From assembly GCA_000467715.1 (NCBI GenBank), contig AJFK01000337.1, forward strand, positions 1-34,196: a stretch of DNA of 34,196 nucleotides. The letters are read 5' to 3'. How positions within the stretch are numbered: position 1 is the first letter of the stretch; every line of letters starts with the position of its first letter. Below, piece by piece: positions 10,766 to 21,190 of the stretch. The translations under genes were made by a program, and so were the position numbers. The stretch comes from Hysterium pulicare CBS 123377 (lineage: Eukaryota; Ascomycota; Dothideomycetes; Hysteriales; Hysteriaceae). The notes under the pieces are model-generated. The model was not told the DNA's origin. It ran no database searches and was given only the letters and a program-made list of their open reading frames with translations.

Positions 10766-13724
10766 CTAGACCAAAGCCTCCTCCCCGCCTCCGTAGAGAT
10801 CTTGCAAGCTCGGTTCATGGGATGGGGCTTTTCTTCCCATCCATTTCGATCGACGGTTCGATAATGATGTCCAGTCTCCGTCGTCTCTGTTCTCTTTTTC
10901 TTTTGGACCTGATTTCAAAATCCCTTTGATCGTCATGCGTTTTTGAGAGTTTTCGGATGCACCTCCCGTTGCGTGAGCGGTTTGTGATGATACGGAGGAG
11001 ACGCCATCGCCAGCTGGATTGGTGATGACGGGGCGATAACGGGCGGATAGCCCGATGTTGGAGCGCTCGGAGGGAGCAATTGATGGGGTATATCCGGTCT
11101 GAGAGGGTGCTGCGAAGGGGCCTGTTGGTGTGGAGTAAGGGCGGAGGGGAGGAACGATGTTGCCCATCGTAGAAGTGCGCTGAGCACCGGTAGCAATCGA
11201 CATTGGTCGGTTATTCGGCAGATAGGGAGCGTTCGGCGTGAGAAATCCCGGTTGTTGAGGGGGCATTTGCATCCCTGGCATTCCACCCATCTGTTGAGGT
11301 GGAGCGCCGCCGCCGAGTTGCAAGGCCACCATCTGCCTAGCGACCTCCGCGGCGAATTCTTGTGTATTTATCTGCGGAACCATCATACCACCGGGAGACA
11401 TCCCTGGGGGCACCATGCCGTTCATCCCATAACCCATTTGCTGCATCATCTGTTGTTGCATTGCCGCTTGCTGCATTTGCATTTGCATCTGCATATTCAT
11501 CACAGATTGCTGGGGCATCATAGGCTGCTGCGTTGGCATTTGAGGTTGGTAGGTAGAACCGAATCCGTACGTGCTGCCGGCACCCCCTCCTCGGCGGATC
11601 TTCTTTGCTCTTTCCTCGTCTTGAATGACACCAACAAGACCACCAGGTGGGATTCTGGGCACACTGGACGAGCCTCCGTAAACCGATGCAGCGCCACTCA
11701 TAGGAGCATGACCACCAAGTCCCAATGATTCGCGGTTCGATGGTCTAACGAGACTAGCGCCAATAAAAGGATCGACTGGAAGGTTTCTGGCGAAAGCAGG
11801 TAGATTCACCATCGATGCCCTAGCGCCGAGAGCATCGGCCGACGCGGGACGCTCAGGCATGCCACCAGGGGAAGATCTGAAGTAAGAAGGTGCTGCATCA
11901 TTAGGTCTGGTTGGGGGACGCGAGCGGTTGGGAAATCCATGTTGCTGAAGAATGGCCAAGGGAATATCCTCGTCTTCGTCGTCTTCTGGTTTGTTGATGA
12001 ACATTTCTGAAGGATAACCCATCAAAGGTGTGCCAGACCGACTTGAGGGGCGGTTTGGATCTTGTGGTGCGGTAGTCCTACGCATAAGCTCACGATTCAT
12101 TGCAAGTTGGCGTTCTTGCTTTCGCCGAAGCTCCTGTTGCTTCTTGATTGCTTCAGCCTCGTCTTCATCTTCAAAACTACTTTCCTCTTCACTGTCGTCA
12201 CCAAGAGGCTCGGCAGCAGCTTTCTTCGCATGTTGTTTGAACTCTGCTTGAGTCATGACTTTACGTGGAGGTTCGCTGTCTGCAAACTTCCGTGCTGCGG
12301 CTGCGGCTGCGACAGTTGAGGAGTCAAATAGAGGTTCGTCTTCGTCTTCGTCTTCGTTTACGGCAGGTGCCTTTGTCGGAGCGGCCGAACGTATATCCGG
12401 CTTCTTCTTGAAATCAAACATATTGCCATTGTCCTCGTCATCAGAAAGATCGAGCGGAATGCGATTAAGGGCTTTAGGAGTGGTGTTATTGGATGCCGAG
12501 CGTGACGACAGCGGCGTTTGCTGAGAAATAGCGGAAGAGGACGAGGTAGACTTTGGCTTCGTTTCTGGAGAACTTGCCAACAAAGACTTCCTGGCGACAA
12601 CCGATTCTCTTACTAGTCTGGCATCTTCATCCTCAAAGGAACTCGAAGATCGGAGTTGGGAAGGATCAGCCGCACCACGAGGTGCGTAGCCGTTTACGCT
12701 TTGCTTTGGTGGTACTGTAGCGTGAGGAGGAACCGGAGGCGGTGAATCGTATTCCGTCGGTGATGCCGCAATCAGCCGATCACCCTCGTCCCGGCTTTCC
12801 CATGACTTCGGAGATGGATCTATGCTCAGTCTTTGATTAACTTGTATTGGTTCGGGTTGGTAAGTTCGATGGTTTGCCAGAAGGGAACGGCCGGGAGTTG
12901 TAGGTACAGGTGGTGATAGCTGTGGTTTGCCAAGACCGCCAAACATGTCGTCAAAAGAGGTTCCAAAGTCGGACGATCCAAGAGAGAGGTCTGCATCTAC
13001 GCGGGGTGGAATAGTGGTGCTGGCATAGCTCGAGGTTGTCATAGCACGTGCCCGAGGACCCCGCGCTGCTTCAAAACTATCATCGTGCTCTTGCACCCCT
13101 TGAGGAGGCTTGTCATCATAATCGGATACTAAATGGGTCGTGTAAAATGTCCTCGCCTTGTTTGCGCCCATCGTTTGGGAAGGCATAGGCTTGCGTGGGA
13201 GTTCTGGGGAAGAGGTATGCAGGTGCGCGAACATGTTGTCACTTTCAGCATCGAAGGAGGAATGGAGCGTGGAATTAGAGCTTCCGTGTTGCGTCCACGT
13301 GCTTTGCGCGCCGTACGGTCTGGACACAGAGACGTTGGTACTACTGCTCGCGTTGCTCTGCCTAGAGGGAGTTAGCGACGATGAATTGCTTCCAAAGGGA
13401 AAATGTTCACCTATTGCTTGCTCCAGAATCATCATCCCATGAGTGTTGCCGTGCACCTTTCTGTGCCGGGATGGAAAATGGCCTCGATCCGCTGAGTCGT
13501 CCTATTATTTTTGGCTTCTCGGCCTTCCGTTGTTCGGCAGCCCGTCTTGCTCCTCTGGCATCCTCCGCCTCTCGTTGGCTCATTACACGGAACCCACCTG
13601 GGGAATTGTCGGATGGAGTTGCTGACTCCTCTGGCGACCCAGGGTGGGTATGGTGGGCTTCATCAATTGGATTTCCGGCAGACTTGCGTCGCGATCGCAA
13701 TTTATCAAAGCCAAAATTCGCCAT
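10766..13724 (-). CDS. Large intrinsically disordered Q/M-rich protein, unknown function
   Basis: 969 residues from exons 13724-13411 and 13361-10766 (49 nt intron with a GCTAAC branch site; the junction reads ASNR/QSNAS). The N-terminus is basic (GFDKLRSRRKS) and the rest is mostly disordered: long Ser/Pro/Thr stretches, an acidic patch (DDSEEESSFEDEDEAEA) followed by a charged, probably helical KKQQELRRKQERQLAMNREL segment, a conserved-looking EDDEDEDIPLAILQQHGF motif, and a Met/Gln-rich low-complexity tract near residues 700-760 with alternating M and Q. The C-terminus is basic (KRMTIKGILKSG, SNRRSKWMGRK). I do not recognise a named family. The composition suggests a cortical, RNA-associated or condensate-forming scaffold, but that is only inference. 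The overlapping plus-strand frames are shadows. Confidence 0.88.
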
Positions 13725-15362
13725 GATGGAGTAGTCCTACTTTGATGAAGCTCAAAAAGCAGTTCTTCCCCCGGCCGAGACTTGCCACTCAGACGTATGT
13801 TGTGAAGAAAGTCATAGACTAAGAAGTGTGTACTGAGGTTGGTGATGTTGTAGGTTGCGGTGAGGTAATGATTTGTTCGAGGTTTGCGGCGTGAGTGGGC
13901 TTGGTTGTCGTGCGGGCAAATGAAGATGAATCTAAGGAATGGCGGCGCCGCCCAACGTTCCTACTCAAGGCAGACTCTAGTTAGCAAGTGAATGCCAGAA
14001 AATGTGATTGCGAGCTTCAGTTATGATGGTGGCTTCTCCAAAAGCAGAGCAGATGGCTTTGCGAGCAAGACGCGGGGGCAATTTTGGAAGGTGGTCGATC
14101 TCGAGGCTGGGAATGTTTCGACAACTGCGGAACCGGTGGAAACAACAGCACTGTCGTAGAAGCCGCAAACGCTACAAGAGTGGCCTCGTAGGGTTCGATG
14201 GAAGCTCTCATAGGTGAGTATAGCAATCCATACGCAAGGCAGTAGGCTCTTGCGCGCGTCGAGGTGTTGTGGCTAACTCTCTCCAAAATCGCTGGGTTTG
14301 TTGATCGGCCAAAGCCAAGGGGAGGGATACGAGAGTGTGGACTTACCGAGCGGGATGGCGCAGGTCGTCCCAGGGCGTGATGAACGAAGGTAGAAGGAAC
14401 GAGAGTCAAACAATGCAATAGTTGGGAGGAAAAAGAAGGGGGTGAGAAAGTTGTTGGTGATGTCGTCCCAAGTGTCGAGCACGGGCAGAAAATGATGTTG
14501 CTTGCGGATAGGGAGTTCGCCGCACTGGTCAATGATGTTTTAGCGGAACACGAGAGGGCTAGAAATTAACGCCGCTTGATAGACATATTGAGCATGGTAA
14601 ACTATTGATCCAGGGTGTCGAAAACCGGCATGATTGTACTCTTAGAGGTGATCTGCTTTTCAGCCCTTTGGTGGACTTAATACCAGGAGGCGTAACAACC
14701 ATATGACCTGAGCAGCCTGGCAGCTTACGGCCTTTCAAACCAATGCATGCATCTGGAAATGTTATCGATCCAGCTCCGGTAGACACAACAATGCTTATCC
14801 TTGGCAACATATCGACCCTCAAGCAGTTAAGCGTTGGACGACGCGCCACCACACCTCGCTGAGCCATCCCGTCTACGCCAAAGATAGTTTCTAGGGGCCC
14901 AGCCGAGTCGCGGGCAGTGCATTGTCGTCTTCAACTCGCTAGCTCAGCGTGTCCCGGGAGGATTTCTTCTCTCTCCAACTGCTGCTTCAGGCCACGGCTA
15001 ATTGCAGACGGACGTGTGCTGCTTCAGGAGGCATGTTCTCACCCGCACGCGTATTCGATTTCGTGGACCGCCCAGCCTGCTGGCTCTGGGAAGAGGCAGG
15101 TGGGTGCACGAGTGGCCAGAAACATACCACGCTCCCGCCATACAGGCCCGCCAGGGGACCCGAAAACATGCTGGTGCCAGGGGCTTATTTTACTCGTGCA
15201 TGGGGACTTTCCGGGGACGATCCAGCCACCCATGCATCATCGCACCGCCAGCCGAGCTTGCATCATTAATTTTCTTGTTGAGGAACGTCGTCGGTCGAAC
15301 TGCATGCCAACCACCATTCAGCACCATCAGACACCTGCGAACTGTCCATCTGCATCTCAACC
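13725..15362. other. 1.6 kb divergent intergenic region
   Basis: Lies between the start of the disordered-protein gene (minus) and the methyltransferase start (plus). The right part (14.87-15.36 kb) is GC-rich and has overlapping open frames in nearly every frame, which is typical of composition and not of coding. The left part includes a weak minus-strand coding signal listed separately. No RNA gene or repeat was recognised. Confidence 0.5.
14325..14510 (-). other. Weak possible coding exon, unassigned
   Basis: On the minus strand an open segment includes DTWDDITNNFLTPFFFLPTI followed by a Phe/Ser/Arg-rich stretch, and ends at a good GTAAGT donor near 14346. A possible acceptor (CCAG after a GCTAAAAC-like branch) precedes it near 14527. 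A second open segment follows at 14017-14280 on the same strand. I could not build a complete gene with a convincing start and stop, and I recognise no family. It may be a small lineage-specific gene or chance. Confidence 0.2.
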
Positions 15363-17531
15363 ATGGATAGTGCTCATCTGTCCGAGAAGGCTGTGACTGG
15401 CTTCGCCAAAGCTGCACTGTACGATCAGCACAGGCCGTCCTACCCACCACATGCTGTCGCAGCTCTTCTTGATTATGCAAGAGTGGGTGGCGTCAAAGGA
15501 GCCCGCATCGTTGATCTTGCTGCTGGAACCGGGAAATTTACAGAACTGCTTGCCACCAGAGAGGAGGAATTTAACATCTTGGCAGTTGAGCCGCACAAAG
15601 GGATGAGGGAGCAGCTTAGCCAAAAAGCCTTGAAAGGAGTTTCGGTCCATGAAGGTTTGTCAACAGCAATTCCCGCAGAGGATGAACGCGTAGATGCAGT
15701 GATTGCTGCTCAGGTGCGTAGTTCTTTCCTTGCTTCCGCAATCCTCCTTCTTTCCTTCTCATGTGACGCTTCAAGCAAACATTGAGAGAACTGCTGCACC
15801 TCTTATTCGTCCCAATATCTTCCTCCTCTTTACGTTTCCCTTAATTGGATCCCCTCATTTGGGGAACGTTTCTCAGCCTCGTACAGCAGCGCAGATTACG
15901 CCATTTCCCTTCCGTAGTGCTCCTGCCCCCTCTTTATGCTTGTCATATTTCTTATCCAATCGAACCGTTCAGCTTTCCCTCCTCTTTAGCATATGTTAGT
16001 CCTCGACGAGGGCCGCGTAATCTTCTTCAAGAAGTCTCCATATTTCCAACTCTTGCATCTTCCTGTGTTATCAAATGTTCTCTCACAACATCTAAGTATC
16101 GTCATATCCATCCCTTAACGAGAAGTAAGATCTTATGACAGGATCTCCAATATTTTGTCTCGAACCCCGTCCGGTAGTTTTGTCTTCCTCGTTCCTGGTC
16201 TTGTGTGCTTGTTTTTCGTACAAGTGCTCAAACACGTGTGGCGGCTCATTGTATCCCTCCATAGGCATTTCATTGGTTCGCAACACCCGAGTCGTTAAAA
16301 GAGATCCACAGGATATTACAGCCTGAGGGAGTGTTTGGTGTAATCTGGAACATTGAGGATTGTCAGTAACCTCCTCATATGACCCTATGCTTCCATCATC
16401 TTTTCTAGGGGCCTATGTTATAATGCTCACCAGTCTTCTAGATAACCAGACACGTTCTGCCACCCCTTCGACGAAATGGGAGGCTCAGCTGAAAGATTTG
16501 ACGTGGACTTTTGATGATGCGCTCAACGATCGTGAGCCTCGCTATCGGCACGATAAATGGCGGGATGTATTTGAGAATCAGGTTAAATCGACGCCGCTGA
16601 CTATCACTGCGCTTGCTAACCCGTTATTTTCGCTTCCGTTGGGTCAGGACGAAGTCAAGTGGACTGTATGGTTGTCGAAGGAAGATTTGTGGCGTCGATA
16701 CTCTACATTGAGTCAGGTAGCTGTACAAAAGGGGGAAGAGCTGGCTGTAAGTGCTGTGTGTTTCCTTTCACTTCAAAACCAACGAGGATGTTTCGCACTG
16801 TTCTTGGACACTGCTCCGTTTCGCAAACAAGCTCAACCCCATTCAACGGTTGCCCAATGGAGCAGACGAAGCCTGAGACAGATCACCACCAGAGGAACGG
16901 ATCATACTTACCTACAGCTCAAAGTCTAGACTTGGAGCTTGATGACCCTCTTCGAAGCCTGGCAGAGTTCTGTAATATTCAGAAAAGGTTTCTACTGAGG
17001 AGACTTCGGTGCTTGAGTCATCCAAATCACTCAGTTCAAGATCCCAAATGTATAGTTGCAGCCTGTAGTCGCGCCGGCCGGTAGCCCAGCGAAAGTAAGT
17101 GCGCGACAAGCTACCAATAGTGCGGAAGAGCAGAGGAATCACTTCCAGCTCGAAATAAGGGTTGGCGCTCATCTCGAGTAGTGGAACTATCAAGAAATGC
17201 GTTGGATATAAGGATGTAGAAGTGGGATGCTCACTTACTGCTTACCCTGCTGGACGCTTCTGTCAGTACATGCAGTGGTGGAAAGCCGAAGGACAATCTA
17301 TTTCGCGAAGGGGATGGGACTCCTCTGCTCCCTAAATGATAGAACACATGATTTACCTTGGGTGTGGTGTTGTCGTTAACGTTGGATGTTGTGGGCTGAC
17401 CAATGGTGTTGCAGAGAACCAAACAGGCGTTCGACGCGGCCCTCCTCAGTGACGATGTCGAGACGAACGAAAAGCGTGAAATTGCGGTTCACGGCACAAC
17501 CTTCTTTGCCTGGACAAGCAAAATACCTTAG
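15363..17531 (+). CDS. SAM-dependent methyltransferase (class I, Methyltransf_11 type)
   Basis: Class I methyltransferase of the fungal/plant family with an N-terminal FAKAALYDQHRPSYP segment. Exons 15363-15713, 16265-16361, 16442-16746 and 17415-17531 give 289 residues, the normal length. Motif I is IVDLAAGTGKFTELL (about residues 49-63). The AFHWFATPESLKEIHRIL motif is split from the first exon by a 551 nt intron. IWNIEDYNQTRS spans the second junction, whose donor is GTCAGT. The C-terminus, EIAVHGTTFFAWTSKIP, matches the usual family end but lies beyond a 668 nt intron. Both long introns are about ten times the local norm and have good GT-AG ends. The methyl acceptor is unknown; yeast and fission yeast relatives are also poorly defined. 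Confidence 0.92.
16912..17172 (-). CDS. Possible antisense ORF nested in a methyltransferase intron
   Basis: An ATG-initiated frame of 86 codons on the minus strand lies wholly within the 668 nt third intron of the methyltransferase. It has a balanced, protein-like composition: MSANPYFELEVIPLLFRTIG at the start, then an aromatic and Arg-rich stretch, then an acidic Ser/Glu-rich C-terminus. I recognise no family. It may be a small nested gene, an exon of a decayed gene, or chance. The open frame can be extended seven codons upstream only with a non-ATG start. Confidence 0.3.
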   Translation of the reverse strand: MSANPYFELEVIPLLFRTIGSLSRTYFRWATGRRDYRLQLYIWDLELSDLDDSSTEVSSVETFSEYYRTLPGFEEGHQAPSLDFEL

Positions 17532-17914
17532 AGGTTCACGATTTCAGACAAAGAGTTTCATTCAAGATAGAGCGAATTGGTTTGATTAGAAGAAGATTGC
17601 CTGGATAGGAAAGGAAATTCGAAAACGCCTAATTGAAAACTCCAACTCCACAGTCTCTGGGTATATGCTGTTTCCATGAATAACCACAGCAAAGAATGCA
17701 GAATGGTACTTGCAAGCAAGTAAAGGGGATCCAAGACAGGCCAAAGAGCCATATCTATACCCAAGCAACCAAATACCCCAAACGCCTGCCGTCCATGCTA
17801 ATCCGATATGCCGCTCTCCTGACCGACCCCGAATTCCTTTCCGATCAGGGAATATCTGCTAAGAGTGTGCTGTCAGTAGCCGTTGAGTCGCGCAACAGGA
17901 AAAGAGAGACGTGC
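17532..17914. other. Convergent 3' intergenic region
   Basis: 383 nt between the methyltransferase stop and the stop of the minus-strand 347-residue gene. Short open frames on both strands have no recognisable content. No RNA gene or repeat was seen. Confidence 0.5.
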
Positions 17915-18958
17915 CTAGTGTAGGTCTCCAAGCCCTAGACGGCTCCAGAACTCCGACCGTTCATACTCAAGGATCTGCTCCATGCGGATGTCATCCTTGA
18001 GGCGTTGCATAAGTACTTTGTCTCTCTCCTCTCGTTGTTCCTTGAGGAGTTCCACAACAGCCATCAACTGTAGTGGATTTCCTCGTCGCAGATCCTCTGT
18101 GATGATGCTCGTTTCCCATTTGCGAACTTTGAATCCGTATTCCTTCATCCCACTCACTGGCTTCTTGCCGACCTCCCTCCAGCTACACACGCCGCGTTCG
18201 AAGATCTCGACCATTTTGTTTGTAACCCTGCTACGCCAGATGGCGCCATCTTGATCAAAACGGAACACGGGTTGCCTTAGTTGTGACTCCAGCCTCAGGT
18301 CGGTGGGAATTCTGATCGCTTGTTGTCTGCCCAACTCTTCATTACCGTTGTCGGCGAGGGTTGAATGCTTGCCATCACGGACGGTGACATTGACGGGAGA
18401 GAAAGCAAGCTGCGCGATTGGATCTTTCATGTGTCCCCAAGGGCGCACATACTCACCTTGAGGTTGTCGAGGGTGAGGTTCTGGTCTCTGGCAGATCGCG
18501 ACCGGTCTGATTGGAGGAAACGGCTCGCTCTCGAGCTGCTCAATCACGCCTGCAAGGCTAGATCGCTTCATCTTCGATGTGTGTAGGTTGGAGTTGTGTT
18601 TAGGAACGAAGGCTTGGTACACCGGCACCTCACCCTTCACCGCATCCGCTAAATCGACTCTCTCTCTACCTCCGCCCGTGGCCACCTCCCTATGATGGTC
18701 TGCCTGCTCCGAAGTCTCGAAGCCCCTAGTGATGCGTTCGGCTGGATTGGGCGGTGGGCAAACAGCATACCCCACCCACAAATCAGACGGAGCCTTGTTC
18801 TCGGGCAGTGGTTTCTTTTGGGCAGCGAGCTTGGGTGGAGCTTTCGAGGGCGGAAGCTCCCTCTTCGGAGCGGCAATCTTGGCCTTGCCCTTGAGGAGAG
18901 GCTTCAGAAAATTGATGTGCGGTTTGCGCGTCTTGGTATCGGTAGTCGTAATGGTCAT
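17915..18958 (-). CDS. Basic protein of unknown function
   Basis: A single-exon frame of 347 residues beginning at an ATG with a purine at -3. The N-terminal 60 residues are Lys/Pro/Ala-rich (FLKPLLKGKAKIAAPKREL) and look disordered. The C-terminal third is more ordered and charged, with GAIWRSRVTNKMVEIFERG, a Trp-containing KVRKWETSIITEDLRRGNP segment, and a predicted long helix (LLKEQREERDKVLMQRLKDD) ending in SRLGLGDLH. No transmembrane segment, signal peptide or catalytic motif is visible. I do not recognise a family; it may be lineage-specific. The length, single clean frame and Lys/Glu helix pattern support a real protein. Confidence 0.75.
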   Translation of the reverse strand: MTITTTDTKTRKPHINFLKPLLKGKAKIAAPKRELPPSKAPPKLAAQKKPLPENKAPSDLWVGYAVCPPPNPAERITRGFETSEQADHHREVATGGGRERVDLADAVKGEVPVYQAFVPKHNSNLHTSKMKRSSLAGVIEQLESEPFPPIRPVAICQRPEPHPRQPQGEYVRPWGHMKDPIAQLAFSPVNVTVRDGKHSTLADNGNEELGRQQAIRIPTDLRLESQLRQPVFRFDQDGAIWRSRVTNKMVEIFERGVCSWREVGKKPVSGMKEYGFKVRKWETSIITEDLRRGNPLQLMAVVELLKEQREERDKVLMQRLKDDIRMEQILEYERSEFWSRLGLGDLH

Positions 18959-19625
18959 AATGGCGTGCTTTCCACTACAATAGAGTTGAGTCTATTGTGG
19001 TATGTATTATAGGAGTGAATATAGGAAGGACTAAGGAGAGCAATTGAAGGCGAGGGTGGAGGTCAAGGTCACCCAGGAAAAAGGTGTGAATGCACTTGAC
19101 CTGGAGCAAAGAGTCACGTTCACATACAACGCGGTGAGCATTGTTCATATCCAACTCGGTGCTTTTAGTGAAAGACCTCTCCTAGACCGTCAATTCCTAT
19201 ACACATGCACATATAGCTAATAATGCTTTAGGAGTACTATCTCCACTCCCCAATATGTGTCTCACTCCTTATCCTGTTCTTGACAGGGGTCTATGCTGGT
19301 GCAATTGCCCACATGGGCTCTGTACTACGGTAAATGCCTCGTCTTTCCTTCGGTGCCCTATCCGGAGCCCAAACTCTGGTTCTTCTCGTCTTAGCCCCTG
19401 CCACAAGGCCCAATTCAATGCTGAATGGGAAGGAAGCCTGACCCAAGGCGCCGATATACGGAGATAGCTTCAGGGTACTTAACAGAGTCCATTTCCCACT
19501 TTCTGATTTTCTTTTCTTTGCCATCAATACCCCATCACAACCGCGCTTTCGGACTACGCACCACTTTTTTTTACCATCTAACATCAATCTACGTCTTTTT
19601 CGATCTCTTTTCGGCCTCTGTCACA
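18959..19625. promoter_or_regulatory. Divergent promoter region
   Basis: 667 nt between the start of the 347-residue gene (minus) and the Cys-rich gene (plus). A pyrimidine-rich stretch lies just upstream of 19626, as is common before fungal transcription starts. Open frames here are short and unsupported. Confidence 0.5.
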
Positions 19626-20041
19626 ATGTCTATGCCTCCCTGCATCAACTTCCCTGCGTTCCGCGATCCAATTGCCCACTTCCTGCCTAGAGGCACCTAT
19701 CCGCCTCCGCAGTACCCTGGACAACGATACCTAAAGATCTTCCATATGGAAGTGTGGGAGCCCGCCAACACCTGGACTGGGTACCGCGCGCACAGCTGGA
19801 TATACCGCTGTGCACACTACGTGCTGGACGGAAATCGGGGTCTCCGCCTTAGCGGGTATTGGGACTGCCGCTTCTGTATGACTTGTAAGTTTCAGGCTTC
19901 TAAGAAAAGTATTTAGACTTCTACTGACATTTGCGGCTAGGCGCTTGTGAGGCCTACGGGCTCCCCTTGGCCGGAGAGTGGCCGATCTGGTTTGCCCCGG
20001 ACTACTCCCACGCCACCTGCCGAGGGTTTGTGATGTGTTAG
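19626..20041 (+). CDS. Small Cys-rich protein, unknown function
   Basis: 119 residues from exons 19626-19884 and 19941-20041 (56 nt GTAAGT...CTAG intron). The intron splits a Cys codon and splicing completes a dense cysteine motif, CRFCMTCACE, near residues 82-91. Other cysteines are C6, C62 and two near the C-terminus (ATCRGFVMC). There is no signal peptide, so a secreted-effector role is not indicated; the CxxC pair could bind zinc. The protein is rich in Trp, Tyr and Pro (RGTYPPPQYPGQRY, EVWEPANTWTGYRAHSW), as in many lineage-specific ascomycete proteins. The start at 19626 is the first of two near Met codons. No family is recognised. Confidence 0.7.
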
Positions 20042-20450
20042 GAGTACGTTTGACCTATGCTACCCCCTTAAAATGGCTTTTCCATCCGTGAGAGCATGGT
20101 CTACTGGTGAATTGATACTGACATGATGCTTAGGGGTGTGGAAAAACGCTTTTCTGATTTCTATGCTGCTGGCCAGCTTTTTTTCTGCGTCTGGATTTGG
20201 GGCATTGCGCGGTGTTGTTTCGGGCTGAGGGAGGGGGAGTGAAGGCGTCACGCCGATTGATCATGAGTGGAAAATACGTTTAGATGCTTTTCGTCATTTT
20301 CGCTATCTGTCTTTTGAAATCTAAAGATTTCGAGCCATTTCCGGCTCTGCTCCCGCCATTGAAGTCCTCAAATGCAATTCAGTGACATTCCTCAAGCGCC
20401 TTACGCCAAATAAGAGCCAATCCAACCCTTCCCAAGCTTGAGCACTCTGT
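20042..20450. other. Convergent 3' intergenic region
   Basis: 409 nt between the Cys-rich gene and the LSM6 stop codon. Short open frames only; no recognisable RNA gene, repeat or regulatory site. Confidence 0.5.
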
Positions 20451-20847
20451 TCAGGCATCGGCAGAGATGTACATGACTACTTAATCATTAGTTGGGCCGT
20501 GGAAAGCGATGGTAAGTGGCCATACCGTTGTTGCCACGGACGAAAGCATCTCCCCAGTTGCGAACTGCCCTTCCTCTGACAATTTCCTTACACTGCTCGA
20601 GAGCGATGTTCATGTAGCCGTCCACAGATTGAAGTTCACCTAGGAAAGAATCAGTCATATGACTTCGACATTGCGTGTGTTTCCTGAGCTGATAGCCATA
20701 TGGAGAGATGCAAAGCCAGCATAATCTATCAGAAACCAGCATACCTTTGTAAACAGCACCAGAGTTCAACTTCACAGTCACAGGGGCGCCGATAATCTCG
20801 CTCAGGAAACCAGATGGGTCTTTTGCGTCTCCGGCTCCGTTCTCCAT
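20451..20847 (-). CDS. LSM6: LSm6, U6 snRNA-associated Sm-like protein
   Basis: Subunit of the Lsm2-8 ring on U6 snRNA (nuclear splicing) and of the Lsm1-7 ring (cytoplasmic mRNA decapping). Exons 20847-20745, 20639-20526 and 20476-20451 give 80 residues. The Sm1 motif spans the first junction (VTVKLNSGAVYKG/ELQSVDGYMNIAL) and the Sm2 motif spans the second (GDAFVRGNN/VMYISADA). The first intron is 105 nt and the second is 49 nt. The last exon is only 26 nt including the stop and is easy to miss: reading through the second intron gives a wrong tail. It is head to head with the Rad60/Esc2-like gene, with 343 nt between starts. Confidence 0.95.
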
Positions 20848-21190
20848 CGTTTCGTGCGAGACGTTTTGCAGTTGGGTGAAGGAAAAGTAGTTGAGACTGA
20901 AAATTGATATCGCAGTTTTAGGAGACGAAGCTGTTAATTCACGACTTAAGTTCGATAGGCTTTGGATGCTGATATTGTCAATTCACTATTTTCACGTTCG
21001 CCCCGCTAACAACCAGCTACGTCGGTAAATTCTACAGAAAAGCTCCGACTAAGCGCACAGACCACCAAATTAATATCACTCGACTTTGTGGAATCGTGAC
21101 CTCGCGTCTCACTCGCTTCCTCAGCCTTACCAACTCCACCAGATCCTGCTTCTGCAATTCCCTCACCTCTGCTACCACTAAACTGACAGA
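20848..21190. promoter_or_regulatory. Bidirectional promoter, LSM6 / Rad60-like
   Basis: 343 nt separate two divergent housekeeping start codons. The plus-strand side is CT-rich close to the Rad60-like start. No specific regulator site was identified. Confidence 0.5.

Noticed and set aside
11252-13442. Several plus-strand frames opposite the disordered-protein gene
   Set aside because: They mirror the Q/M- and Ser-rich codons of the real gene and are composition shadows.
14559-15480. Many overlapping frames on both strands before the methyltransferase
   Set aside because: The region is GC-rich, which removes stops in all frames; none has recognisable content.
15703-16138. Plus-strand frames inside the first long methyltransferase intron, considered as extra exons
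   Set aside because: The family sequence joins perfectly from 15713 to 16265, leaving no room for an insert, and the frames are low-complexity.
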